37,412 nucleotides of DNA, taken from the NCBI GenBank assembly GCA_934630905.1, contig CAKTXN010000008.1, positions 1 through 37,412 of the forward strand, in the 5' to 3' direction. A model generated the notes under the pieces. It was not told the DNA's origin. It did not search any database and saw only the letters and a list, made by a program, of their open reading frames with translations. Origin of the DNA: an uncultured Eggerthellaceae bacterium (GTDB taxonomy: Bacteria > Actinomycetota > Coriobacteriia > Coriobacteriales > Eggerthellaceae). Of the stretch, positions 8,271 through 16,039 are shown piece by piece (the first letter of the stretch is position 1; each line of letters starts with the position of its first letter). Both the position numbers and the translations under genes were made by a program.

Positions 8271-8382
8271 TGCTGCTGGCGATGACTTGCAGCCGGCGCG
8301 GCTGCGGTGGTCGGGTTGCGGCGGTCGGGCTGCGGCCGGCTGCTGCGGCTGGGTGCTGCTGGCGATGACTTGCAGCCGGCGC
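8271..8382. repeat. 29-bp perfect direct repeat pair
   Basis: The 29-nt unit starting TGCTGCTGGCGATGACTTGC occurs at 8271-8299 and 8354-8382, 83 bp apart, in GC-rich sequence downstream of the surface protein. It looks like a partial tandem duplication. Confidence 0.8.
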
Positions 8383-8397
8383 CGCGCTCGTCCCCTT

Positions 8398-8433
8398 CGC
8401 CTCCTTCTCTTATCCGAGAGGGAGGCGTTTTTT
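8398..8433 (+). terminator. Rho-independent terminator of the surface protein gene
   Basis: CGCCTCC (8398-8404) pairs with GGAGGCG (8421-8427), with extra CTCT/AGAG pairing inside, followed by six T. It is 159 bp after the stop codon. The T tract runs directly into palindromic repeat copy 3. Confidence 0.85.
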
Positions 8434-8456
8434 GTTGACAAATTACCCCACCTTTT
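8432..8456 (+). repeat. 33-bp palindromic repeat, copy 3 (truncated)
   Basis: The left arm and spacer are intact, but the sequence stops matching after CCACCTTTT. The last eight bases GTCAACAA are missing and the insertion sequence remnant begins at once. Confidence 0.82.
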
Positions 8457-9748
8457 AATATGAGCAGAACATTGTCAAGGGCAAAGTTTGGCCAGACCCC
8501 AGAATTTTGAGGCCTGGCCGTATCTTTAACCGCCGTTTTTGTCTTTTGGATAGGCGTGTCTTATCGACGCTCGTCTTGCAGTTTAATATCCGTGGATTCG
8601 CTCCGTGAGGACTCGCCGAAAGCCCTCTTCGGCACCCCGGTTTGCTTACGCCCTCTATGTTCGAAGCGCTGCAGCACAGTTCGTTGCTACGGCTGGTGAC
8701 GTCACCTTCGTTCGAAGAGTCTGTCGACAAGCATGCCGGCTTCCCGGCGCTTAAAAAAGGAGCAGGAATCGCCACCAACGACCAATCGACCCCACAGACG
8801 CACTATCGGCGGATAAAGCCTATGAAGGACGAGGGCGCGAACCCCCTAAAGCGTCCCCTCGCACATTCTCCCGATCGCCCAGCACCAACCGGCGAGCTCC
8901 CTCGCGGTGGCGACGTTTGCCACCGCCGGCTTCTTGCCGCGCGAGCTGAGGAGCCTTCTTCGCTCGACCAGGCGCTTCGTGCCCTTGGCCGCGTGGTTTT
9001 CTATCGACAGGGGGACGATGCCGGGGCCCGCGGCGCGCTCTTTTCTCCTCGGAGTGGCGTTCGCGTAGTGCCATGCGGCCTCCACGAGCAGCCTTCGCAG
9101 GTGCGAGTTGCCGGATTTGGTGATGCCGCCCTTGCGGCTGGACCTGACCTGTGTCGCGTCCAGCCACAGGTACGGGAAGGAGGCGCCCTCGAACCGCCGC
9201 GCGTTGAGCGCCGACACCTCCTCGTCGAGCTCGGAGGTCATGCGCGAGATGCGCGAGGGGCTCAGCGACGCGAACTCCAGCGCCTCGGCCGCCTTCTCGA
9301 TCTTCCTGGTCGAGAGGCCGCGCACGTAGGCCTCCTTGACGATCGCCGCCATCGCGCGGTCGGTGCGCGAGTAGGGCCTGATCAGCTCGCTCGGGAAGTA
9401 CGTGCCCTCGCGCAGCTTGGGGATGCGCAGGACGATCTCGCCGAAGGGCGTGAGCAGGCCGCGCTCGCGGTAGCCGTTCCTGCGGTTCCCCTCGCCGCAC
9501 AGCTCGTCGGCCTGCCAGTCCATTATCTGGTTGACCATCGACTCGAGCTGGCGCCTCCCCAGCTCCATCAGGTCCATCGTGCCGTCGTCCCTGAACGGCA
9601 GGTTCCGCAGAAGCTCGTTTTCCTGCAAAGTGTCCATGGTGGTCATTTCCTTTCTCACGAATCGGACATTCCGCAAAATGCGATTCTAGGCGATGACCAC
9701 TTCTTTCTCAAAAGCAGCTTGCGACACCAACGTTCGGCACGCGATCCT
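8457..9748 (-). mobile_element. Decayed insertion sequence region (IS256 and IS110 remnants)
   Basis: The region runs from the broken palindrome at 8456 to the inverted-repeat element at 9749. It holds one minus-strand transposase frame whose N-terminal two thirds are IS256/Mutator type and whose C-terminal third is IS110 type. About 390 bp of non-coding sequence (8457-8845) lies downstream of the transposase and contains hairpins such as GGCCAG/CTGGCC (8502-8517) and GCCGAA/TTCGGC (near 8620). This could be the non-coding end of an IS110-type element. No clear terminal repeats or target duplication were found, so exact borders are uncertain. Confidence 0.6.
8846..9637 (-). CDS. Hybrid transposase remnant: IS256 N-terminus joined to IS110 C-terminus
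   Basis: The first 165 or so residues match the IS256/Mutator family (NGYRERGLLTPFGEIVLRIP, then PYLWLDATQV, which carries the first catalytic Asp). Immediately after, at about nt 9140, the sequence becomes the C-terminal part of an IS110-type transposase (GGITKSGNSHLRRLLVEAAW, and near the end RGKKP and ATARELAGWCWAIG). IS256 proteins are normally about 400 residues, and this one lacks their second and third catalytic acids. The IS110 part lacks its N-terminal DEDD domain. Both halves share one open frame, but the product should be inactive for either chemistry. The start used is MDTLQENELL, preceded by AAAGGAA; upstream in-frame ATGs at 9646 and 9676 are possible. Confidence 0.75.
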   Translation of the reverse strand: MDTLQENELLRNLPFRDDGTMDLMELGRRQLESMVNQIMDWQADELCGEGNRRNGYRERGLLTPFGEIVLRIPKLREGTYFPSELIRPYSRTDRAMAAIVKEAYVRGLSTRKIEKAAEALEFASLSPSRISRMTSELDEEVSALNARRFEGASFPYLWLDATQVRSSRKGGITKSGNSHLRRLLVEAAWHYANATPRRKERAAGPGIVPLSIENHAAKGTKRLVERRRLLSSRGKKPAVANVATARELAGWCWAIGRMCEGTL

Positions 9749-9972
9749 CTCTTGTTGTGAAATCGGGGTCAAATTCGGGCAAATGAACGATATTCGGTGG
9801 TGTTGATTCGCATTTCTCTGACTTATAGCGGGTATGCAGCAATTCTAGACGGACGAACTCTGCAAAACCCCAGTTCATACGACTGCCTTGAAGAATCGCA
9901 TTTGAGGTTTCGGTATTGAACCACCGATTATCGTTTATTTGCCCGAATTCAAGGTCGTTTTCCCAACAACGC
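9749..9972 (+). repeat. MITE-like inverted-repeat element, copy C (about 224 bp)
   Basis: The inner arms AATTCGGGCAAATGAACG... (9772-9801) and 9920-9949 match in 28 of 30 positions. The outer ends read CTTGTTGTGAAA and CGTTGTTGGGAAA. The central motif GCAAAACCCCAGTTCA is at 9862-9877, about 115 bp from the left end. It sits between the transposase remnant and clpC. Confidence 0.75.
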
Positions 9973-10114
9973 CCCTTGGTTTGGCAGCAAATGTCGCCCC
10001 TATGCTCCTTCGCAGTGCCACTGAGAATGACGTTTAGTTCACAACGCAGCCATATTTGTCATGTTGCGGTAAGATATACCCCAAAAACATTTTTACGAAA
10101 CGGAAGAGGCAGGT

Positions 10115-12679
10115 ATGGCTTTCGAAAAATTCACCGACAAAGCCCGCAAAGTGCTTGTTCTGGCTCAGGACGAGGCGCGCGCGCTCAAGCAGCCTTACGT
10201 GGGCACCGAGCACATTTTGCTGGGCCTGATTCAAGAAAAGGACGGTTTTGCCGCGCAAGCGCTGGACCGTCTGAACGTTAAATACGAAGACGTGGTGGGC
10301 ATGATCCCTCAGGTGGTGTCCATCGATGAAAACGCCGATGTATCAGGTCATTTGAACTTCACGGCGCGTGTGAAGCGTGTTTTGGAAAACTCCCTGCGCG
10401 AAGCGCTGCAAATGGGCCAAAGCTATATTTCCACCGAGCACTTGCTGCTGGGCATTGTGCGTGAAGGCGAAGGAACCGCTCTTGACGTGCTGAGCCGCTT
10501 GGGCGTGTCGGGCGACGACATCCGTGGCGTACTGCATGACCTGGTGGGGCAGACCCCCGTGCTGGCGGGCAACAATCCGTTTGGCGGCGGGTCCTCGCAG
10601 GAAAGCATCCTTAAGGAATTCGGCACCGACCTTACGAAAAAAGCGCGCGATGGCAAGCTGGATCCCGTTATTGGCCGCGCGAAAGAAATCGAGCGCGTGA
10701 TGCAGATCCTGTCGCGTCGCCAGAAGAACAACCCGCTGCTGTTGGGCGAGCCGGGCGTGGGCAAAACCGCTGTAGTGGAAGGATTGGCCCAGCTCATCGT
10801 GTCGAACGAGGTGCCCGATCTGCTGCGCGGCAAGCGCATTGTCACGCTGGACGTATCCGCGCTGGTGGCAGGCAGCAAGTTTCGCGGCGAATTCGAAGAG
10901 CGTCTGAAGAAGTGCATTAAGGAAGTGCAGGATGACGGCAAGATTATCCTGTTCATCGATGAGATCCACACGCTGATCGGCGCCGGCTCCGCCGAAGGTT
11001 CCATTGATGCTGCGGCCATTTTGAAGCCGCCGCTGAGCCGTGGCGAAATTCAGGTTATTGGTGCCACCACGCTTGAGGAATTCCGCAAGCATTTCGAGAA
11101 AGACAGCGCCCTGGCGCGTCGCTTCCAGTCGCTTACGGTTGCCGAACCCACCTCTGAGCAGGCGGTTCGCATCATGGAGGGCCTGCGCGACCGTTACGAG
11201 GCGCACCATAACGTGCACTTCACCGATGAAGCGCTGCAGGCGGCGGTATCGCTGTCCGAGCGCTACATTCAGGATCGCTTCCTGCCCGACAAGGCCATTG
11301 ACGTGATTGACGAAGCGGGCGCGCGCATGCGCATCCGCAACATGGTGCTGCCCGAAGAAGTGCGCGAGCTGGAAGAAAAGCTGCGCAAGGTGACCGAAGA
11401 GCGCACTGCTGCCGTTGCCGCGCAGAATTACGAGAAGGCCTCGCAGCTGCGCGACCAGGAAGAAGAGCTGCGCACCCAGTGCGACGAGGCAATAAAGAAC
11501 CTTCCCGAAGACAGCGGCAAGGAAATCCAGGAAGTCACGGAAAAAGAAGTGGCCGATGTGGTGTCCATGACCACGGGCGTGCCGGTATCCAACCTTACGG
11601 AAACGGAGACCGCGAAGCTGCTGCGCATGGAAGGCGTGCTGCACGAGCGCGTCATTGGCCAGGATGAAGCCGTTACGGCGCTGTCCAAGGCTATCCGTCG
11701 TTCGCGCGCGGGCCTGAAAGATCCCAAACGACCTGCGGGTTCGTTTATTTTCCTGGGTCCCTCCGGCGTGGGTAAAACCGAGCTTTCCAAGGCGCTGGCC
11801 GAGTTCCTGTTCAACTCCGAGGACGCGCTTATCTCCTTCGACATGTCCGAATACATGGAAAAGCACAGCGTGTCGCGCCTGGTGGGTTCGCCTCCGGGCT
11901 ACGTGGGCTTCGACGAGGGCGGTCAGCTTACGAAGGCCGTGCGTCAGCGCCCGTACTCGGTGGTGCTGTTCGATGAGATCGAGAAAGCGCACCCCGATGT
12001 CTTCAACATTTTGCTGCAAATCCTGGAAGAGGGCCGTTTGACCGATAGCCAGGGTCGCTCGGTGGACTTCCGCAACACGGTCATCATTATGACCAGCAAC
12101 GTGGGTGCGCACGAAATTGCGCAAACGCAAACGCTGGGCTTCTCGGGCAGCGAAAACGTGGGTCTTTCCGACAAGGAAATCAAGAACCGCGTAATGACCG
12201 AGCTCAAGCGCACGTTCCGTCCGGAATTCTTGAACCGTTTGGACGAGATCATTGTGTTCAAGAGCCTGACGTCTGCCGAGATTTCCCAGATTGTGTCGCT
12301 GATGGTGGACGATTTGCGCCAGCGCCTGATTGCGCTGAACATGACCATCAACCTGAGCGACGAGGCTCTGAAGTATGTGGCAAAGGAAGGCACCGATGTG
12401 ACATTCGGTGCGCGCCCGCTGCGTCGCGCTATTCAGCGTTTGCTGGAAGATCCGCTGTCCGAGCAGATTCTGGAAGGGAAGTGGACCAGCGGTTCGGTTA
12501 TCCAGGTGGACCTGGAGGGCGAGGAGCTTACGTTCACGCAGGGCGAGGGATCCATTCCTGCGCCGCGTAAGCGCGACAACATTGCGCGCGAAACGGAGCT
12601 GCTGCTCACGCAGTACAACCTGGGTGCGGCGGGCGCCGGTACCCCTGGTGGCGCTGCGGACGATGGTGCGGTAGACTAG
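10115..12679 (+). CDS. clpC: ATP-dependent Clp protease ATP-binding subunit ClpC
   Basis: ClpC is a cytoplasmic AAA+ unfoldase that feeds substrates to ClpP. At 854 residues it has full family length. The double Clp-N repeat comes first (KFTDKARKVLVLAQDEA; YISTEHLLLGIVREGEG). The first AAA+ domain has Walker A GEPGVGKT near residue 211 and FIDEIHTLIGAG. A UVR-type coiled coil follows (YEKASQLRDQEEELR), which separates ClpC from ClpA. The second AAA+ domain has GPSGVGKTE near residue 548 and FDEIEKAHPDVF. A GGAAGAGGCAGG stretch precedes the ATG. It is not beside ctsR or mcsAB here; ispD follows after 127 bp. I could not find a clear promoter or CtsR-type heptad repeat upstream. Confidence 0.95.
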   Translation: MAFEKFTDKARKVLVLAQDEARALKQPYVGTEHILLGLIQEKDGFAAQALDRLNVKYEDVVGMIPQVVSIDENADVSGHLNFTARVKRVLENSLREALQMGQSYISTEHLLLGIVREGEGTALDVLSRLGVSGDDIRGVLHDLVGQTPVLAGNNPFGGGSSQESILKEFGTDLTKKARDGKLDPVIGRAKEIERVMQILSRRQKNNPLLLGEPGVGKTAVVEGLAQLIVSNEVPDLLRGKRIVTLDVSALVAGSKFRGEFEERLKKCIKEVQDDGKIILFIDEIHTLIGAGSAEGSIDAAAILKPPLSRGEIQVIGATTLEEFRKHFEKDSALARRFQSLTVAEPTSEQAVRIMEGLRDRYEAHHNVHFTDEALQAAVSLSERYIQDRFLPDKAIDVIDEAGARMRIRNMVLPEEVRELEEKLRKVTEERTAAVAAQNYEKASQLRDQEEELRTQCDEAIKNLPEDSGKEIQEVTEKEVADVVSMTTGVPVSNLTETETAKLLRMEGVLHERVIGQDEAVTALSKAIRRSRAGLKDPKRPAGSFIFLGPSGVGKTELSKALAEFLFNSEDALISFDMSEYMEKHSVSRLVGSPPGYVGFDEGGQLTKAVRQRPYSVVLFDEIEKAHPDVFNILLQILEEGRLTDSQGRSVDFRNTVIIMTSNVGAHEIAQTQTLGFSGSENVGLSDKEIKNRVMTELKRTFRPEFLNRLDEIIVFKSLTSAEISQIVSLMVDDLRQRLIALNMTINLSDEALKYVAKEGTDVTFGARPLRRAIQRLLEDPLSEQILEGKWTSGSVIQVDLEGEELTFTQGEGSIPAPRKRDNIARETELLLTQYNLGAAGAGTPGGAADDGAVD

Positions 12680-12730
12680 CGGCACGCAAATGCGCTGACG
12701 GCGCGCGGGCGGCGATGAAAAGGCGCAAGC

Positions 12731-12776
12731 GGGGAAGAGATAGCGCGCGGGCGGGCAACCGGCGCGCGCCTTCCCC
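12731..12776 (+). promoter_or_regulatory. GC-rich hairpin between clpC and ispD
   Basis: GGGGAAG (12731-12737) pairs with CTTCCCC (12770-12776), and GCGCG/CGCGC tracts inside can add pairs. No T tract follows, so it is not an intrinsic terminator. It could stabilise the clpC 3' end or affect coupling to ispD. Confidence 0.35.
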
Positions 12777-12806
12777 AACGGATAAAGAAAACGAAAAAGG
12801 AATGTC

Positions 12807-13637
12807 ATGGGCCGAATGGCGTATAAAGACAACAATCGGATTTTCGATTTGATTACGCAGCTGGTGGACGCGTCGTCTGACCAGGACAACGTTGAGTACG
12901 CGGGATGCGTGGCAAAAAACGCCAGCGCCGCGGCGGTGGTGCTGGCGGGCGGCTCGGGTGAACGCTTTGGCGAATCGGGTGGCAAGCAGCTCATTGATAT
13001 CGCGGGAAAACCGCTTCTCACCTGGTCGATTGAAACACTCGATGCGGTAGCTGACATTGGCCTTATTGTGGTGGTGTGCCCGAAGGCGCGCCGCGATGAG
13101 TATGCGCAGACCGCCATTGAGCCGTTCGATTTCGTGACGCCCATTGTGCTGGCTGATGCGGGCGATTCGCGTCAGGAGTCGGCGTTTTCGGGCTTGGAAT
13201 GCGTGCCTGATACCTTCGAGTTCACCGTTATCCACGATGGTGCGCGTCCGCTGATCACGCCGCGGCTGGTCACGCACGCGCTGAACACCATCAAGGGCAG
13301 CTTGGATGCCGATGGCGTGATTGTGGCCACGCCCGCTATCGATACGCTGAAGATGGTCGAGAACGGCGTGATTGTGGGCACGCCCGACCGCCGCGCGTTC
13401 TGGAATGCACAAACGCCGCAGATTTTCCGCACAGGCATGTATCGCCGCGCGCATGCATCGGCCCTGTACGATGGCTTTTCCGGCACCGACGACTCGTCGC
13501 TTATCGAGCGCTTGGGCGGCCGCGTGATGGTGGTCGAAGGCAAACGTGACAACATTAAGCTTACGGTGCCCGAAGATTATCTGCTGTTGGCGGCGGCCAT
13601 TGCTGCGCTTCGCAACGAAGACATAAAAGAAGATTAG
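12807..13637 (+). CDS. ispD: 2-C-methyl-D-erythritol 4-phosphate cytidylyltransferase
   Basis: IspD joins CTP to methylerythritol phosphate in the non-mevalonate isoprenoid pathway. The nucleotidyltransferase signature VVLAGGSGERFG with GGKQ follows at about residues 47-62. IHDGARPLI and the late VEGKRDNIKLTVPEDY are typical of the family. There is an N-terminal extension of about 35-40 residues (MGRMAYKDNNRIFDL...) not usually present. The ATG at 12807 is supported by AAAAAGGAA just upstream, and no good internal start was seen. ispF begins 4 nt after the stop, so the two are certainly co-transcribed and catalyse nearby pathway steps. Confidence 0.94.
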   Translation: MGRMAYKDNNRIFDLITQLVDASSDQDNVEYAGCVAKNASAAAVVLAGGSGERFGESGGKQLIDIAGKPLLTWSIETLDAVADIGLIVVVCPKARRDEYAQTAIEPFDFVTPIVLADAGDSRQESAFSGLECVPDTFEFTVIHDGARPLITPRLVTHALNTIKGSLDADGVIVATPAIDTLKMVENGVIVGTPDRRAFWNAQTPQIFRTGMYRRAHASALYDGFSGTDDSSLIERLGGRVMVVEGKRDNIKLTVPEDYLLLAAAIAALRNEDIKED

Positions 13638-13641
13638 CGCC

Positions 13642-14169
13642 ATGGACGAATTGCAACGACAAGAACGCTTGGGAGATTTCGCTCGACTGCGCGTGGGGCA
13701 GGGTATGGACGTCCATGCTTTCGCGCCGGAGCGCAAGCTTATTCTGGGTGGCGTTGATATCCCTCATGAACAGGGGCTTTTGGGTCATTCCGATGCCGAT
13801 GTGCTGGCACATGCCGTTGCCGATGCGCTTTTGGGCGCCATCCGCGGCGGCGATATTGGCAAGCTTTTCCCCGATACCGACCCCGCCTATGAAGGTGCGG
13901 ATTCCCTGAAACTTTTGGCTGCCGTTGCGCAGAAAGTGCGCGACGAAGGCTTCGAGATCATTGACGTTGACAGCGTTATTGCAGCTCAACGTCCGAAACT
14001 TTCGCCGTATCGCGATCAAATGCGTGCAAATTTAGCGCACGCCATGGGCATTCCCGTGGAAAACGTGGGCGTGAAAGCAACTACGACCGAACACTTGGGA
14101 TTCGAAGGCCGCGAAGAAGGCATTTCTGCCACGTGCAGCTGTTTGGTTTGTCGATGTATGCAGGCCTAA
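13642..14169 (+). CDS. ispF: 2-C-methyl-D-erythritol 2,4-cyclodiphosphate synthase
   Basis: IspF cyclises the CDP-methylerythritol phosphate intermediate, releasing CMP. The metal site DVHAF and the signature HSDADVLAHAVADALLGA are clear, as are the later ATTTEHLGFEGR residues. At 175 residues it is slightly longer than the usual 155-160, owing to about 20 extra residues before VGQGMDVHAF. The C-terminus is unusually cysteine-rich (ATCSCLVCRC). Three cysteines in ten residues here is odd for IspF and might reflect a lineage-specific metal or disulfide site. It starts 4 nt after ispD. Confidence 0.94.
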   Translation: MDELQRQERLGDFARLRVGQGMDVHAFAPERKLILGGVDIPHEQGLLGHSDADVLAHAVADALLGAIRGGDIGKLFPDTDPAYEGADSLKLLAAVAQKVRDEGFEIIDVDSVIAAQRPKLSPYRDQMRANLAHAMGIPVENVGVKATTTEHLGFEGREEGISATCSCLVCRCMQA

Positions 14170-14288
14170 GCGACTTTCGCTGGGCGGCTTTCGCTAAAGT
14201 AACTCGGGCGAGCTTCGCGAATATGGCCTGAATGACCGACCCCTTCTGCTCCATTACTCCCGAACCTTCTAACCGAAAGGCTATGATC

Positions 14289-15809
14289 ATGAAAATTTAC
14301 AACACGCAAACGCGTTCTAAAGTTGAGCTGGAACCTATTACCCCTGGTAAAATCGGCATGTACGTGTGCGGCCCCACGGTGTATAACCGCATTCACATTG
14401 GCAACGCGCGTACGTTCATTTCCTTCGACATCATTCGCCGTTACCTTATGTGGCGTGGCTACGACGTGACGTTCGTGCAGAACGTGACCGACGTTGACGA
14501 CAAGATTATCAAGCGCGCGAACGAGGAAGGCCGCAGCGCGGCCGAAGTTGCCGCCGAATACACGCAGGCGTTCATCGATGACATGCATGCGGTGGGCGTT
14601 TTGGACCCCACGGTGCGCCCGAAGGCTACCGAGGAAATCGACGAGATGATCAAGCTGGTCAGCCTGCTTATCGAGAAGGGTCATGCCTACGAAGTGGAAG
14701 GCGATGTGTACTACGCGGTGCGCTCGTACCCTGCATATGGGCAGCTTTCCGGTCGCAACATTGACGAGATGGAAGCGGGGCATCGTGAGCTGCGCGCCGA
14801 TGGTCAGGGCCTGGAAGATCGCAAGCGCGACCCGCTGGATTTCGCGCTGTGGAAAGCTGCAAAGCCGGGCGAGCCGTCGTGGGATTCGCCGTGGGGCAAG
14901 GGCCGTCCGGGCTGGCACATTGAGTGCTCTGCCATGAGTCACAAGTACTTGGGTCTGCCGTTCGACATTCACGGTGGCGGCTCTGACCTGGTGTTTCCGC
15001 ATCATGAAAACGAGCGCGCGCAGTCCGAGGCCGCGTATGATTGCACGTTCAGCAACAACTGGATGCACTCGGGCATGCTGCAAATCGCCAACGCGGAAAC
15101 CGGCGAAGCGGAAAAGATGAGCAAGTCGCTGAACAACTTCCTGATGCTGTACGAAGCGTTGGAAATTGTGCGACCGGAGGCGCTGCGCATGCTTATGCTG
15201 CAAACGCATTACCGCAGCCCGCTGGTGTTTGGCGACCAGCGCCTGAGCGAGGCCGATGCCGCCCTGACGCGCATCCAGAACGCGGTGAAGAACCTGGACT
15301 GGTTGTTGTCAAACGCCGCAGAAGGTGATGCCGCTGTGGATGCGTCTGCGCTTGAGGCCGCTGTTGCCACCGCGCGCGAAGATTTCGTTTCGTCCATGGA
15401 TGATGACTTCAACGCTCCCGAGGCATTGGGTGCGGTGTTTAGCCTGGTTGCGGCGGTGAACGCTGCAACGGCTGCGGGTGCTATCTCTGCCGTCGATGTT
15501 GCAGTTGTTTCCGCAGCTCGTCAGGCGATTGTGGAGCTTATGGGCGTCTTTGGCATTGATGTTGCCGCCGCGGATGCATCCGATGAAGGTGCCGCGTATC
15601 CCGATGCCGTTCTGTCTTTGGCTGCCGAGCTTGCCGGTTATGATGGTGCCGATAAGGCCGCTGCGGCACAGGCGTTGCTTGATGCGCGCGCCGCTGCTCG
15701 CAAGGAGAAGAACTGGGCGGTTGCCGATGCCGTGCGCAATGGCTTGAGCGAGCTGGGCTTCGTCATTGAGGACACGGCTCAAGGGGCGCGCGTGACGTTT
15801 AACGGCTAA
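14289..15809 (+). CDS. cysS: Cysteine--tRNA ligase
   Basis: CysRS charges tRNA-Cys in the cytoplasm. The class I signatures are present: HIGNARTF (the HIGH motif) near residue 30 and KMSKSLNNF (the KMSKS motif). CGPTVYN supplies the first zinc cysteine and HHENERAQSE the later ligands. The start MKIYNTQTRSKV at 14289 is chosen because GAAAGG sits 8 nt upstream. ATG 14283 would be too close, and the ATG at 14232 lies in leader sequence. The product is 506 residues, a little longer than average because of Ala/Asp-rich stretches in the C-terminal helical domain. It follows ispF by 119 bp; a hairpin element begins 21 bp after its stop. Confidence 0.96.
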   Translation: MKIYNTQTRSKVELEPITPGKIGMYVCGPTVYNRIHIGNARTFISFDIIRRYLMWRGYDVTFVQNVTDVDDKIIKRANEEGRSAAEVAAEYTQAFIDDMHAVGVLDPTVRPKATEEIDEMIKLVSLLIEKGHAYEVEGDVYYAVRSYPAYGQLSGRNIDEMEAGHRELRADGQGLEDRKRDPLDFALWKAAKPGEPSWDSPWGKGRPGWHIECSAMSHKYLGLPFDIHGGGSDLVFPHHENERAQSEAAYDCTFSNNWMHSGMLQIANAETGEAEKMSKSLNNFLMLYEALEIVRPEALRMLMLQTHYRSPLVFGDQRLSEADAALTRIQNAVKNLDWLLSNAAEGDAAVDASALEAAVATAREDFVSSMDDDFNAPEALGAVFSLVAAVNAATAAGAISAVDVAVVSAARQAIVELMGVFGIDVAAADASDEGAAYPDAVLSLAAELAGYDGADKAAAAQALLDARAAARKEKNWAVADAVRNGLSELGFVIEDTAQGARVTFNG

Positions 15810-15830
15810 TCGCTGCGTTTCTTAGTGGGT

Positions 15831-15949
15831 ATCTGGCGGCGAAGGGCATTCGGCGAACGGACTCCGCCTGGATAATGCTGCAGGGGGCTTGGGACTCGCT
15901 CAACTTATCCAAGGCGTCGCACGTTCTCCTTAACCCTTCGCCGCCAGAT
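15831..15949 (+). repeat. Conserved hairpin element, copy 2 (downstream of cysS)
   Basis: The outer stem is a perfect 16 bp: ATCTGGCGGCGAAGGG (15831-15846) with 15934-15949. The inner stem TGGATAA/TTATCCA (15869-15875 with 15905-15911) and the 22-nt identical block (15858-15879) align with copy 1 at 3794-3903. Stem bases differ from copy 1 but remain paired. No T tract follows. Confidence 0.75.
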
Positions 15950-16039
15950 TGTTCTTGTTGCTAAAAGGCAGGTTCCTGTCTCGAAATTTTGTCGTTAAAC
16001 GTCCCTTGGTTTGCGAAGGGCGAAGAAAGGAAGAAATCA

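Noticed and set aside
8642..9760. Plus-strand open frame (372 codons) opposite the transposase remnant
   Set aside because: The minus strand shows clear transposase motifs. The plus-strand frame is low-complexity Arg/Gly/Val-rich sequence without motifs.
10343..13144. Long minus-strand open frame (933 codons) opposite clpC and ispD
   Set aside because: It is a shadow of GC-biased codon use in clpC. It has no recognisable domains and no ribosome binding site, and the plus strand encodes a textbook ClpC.
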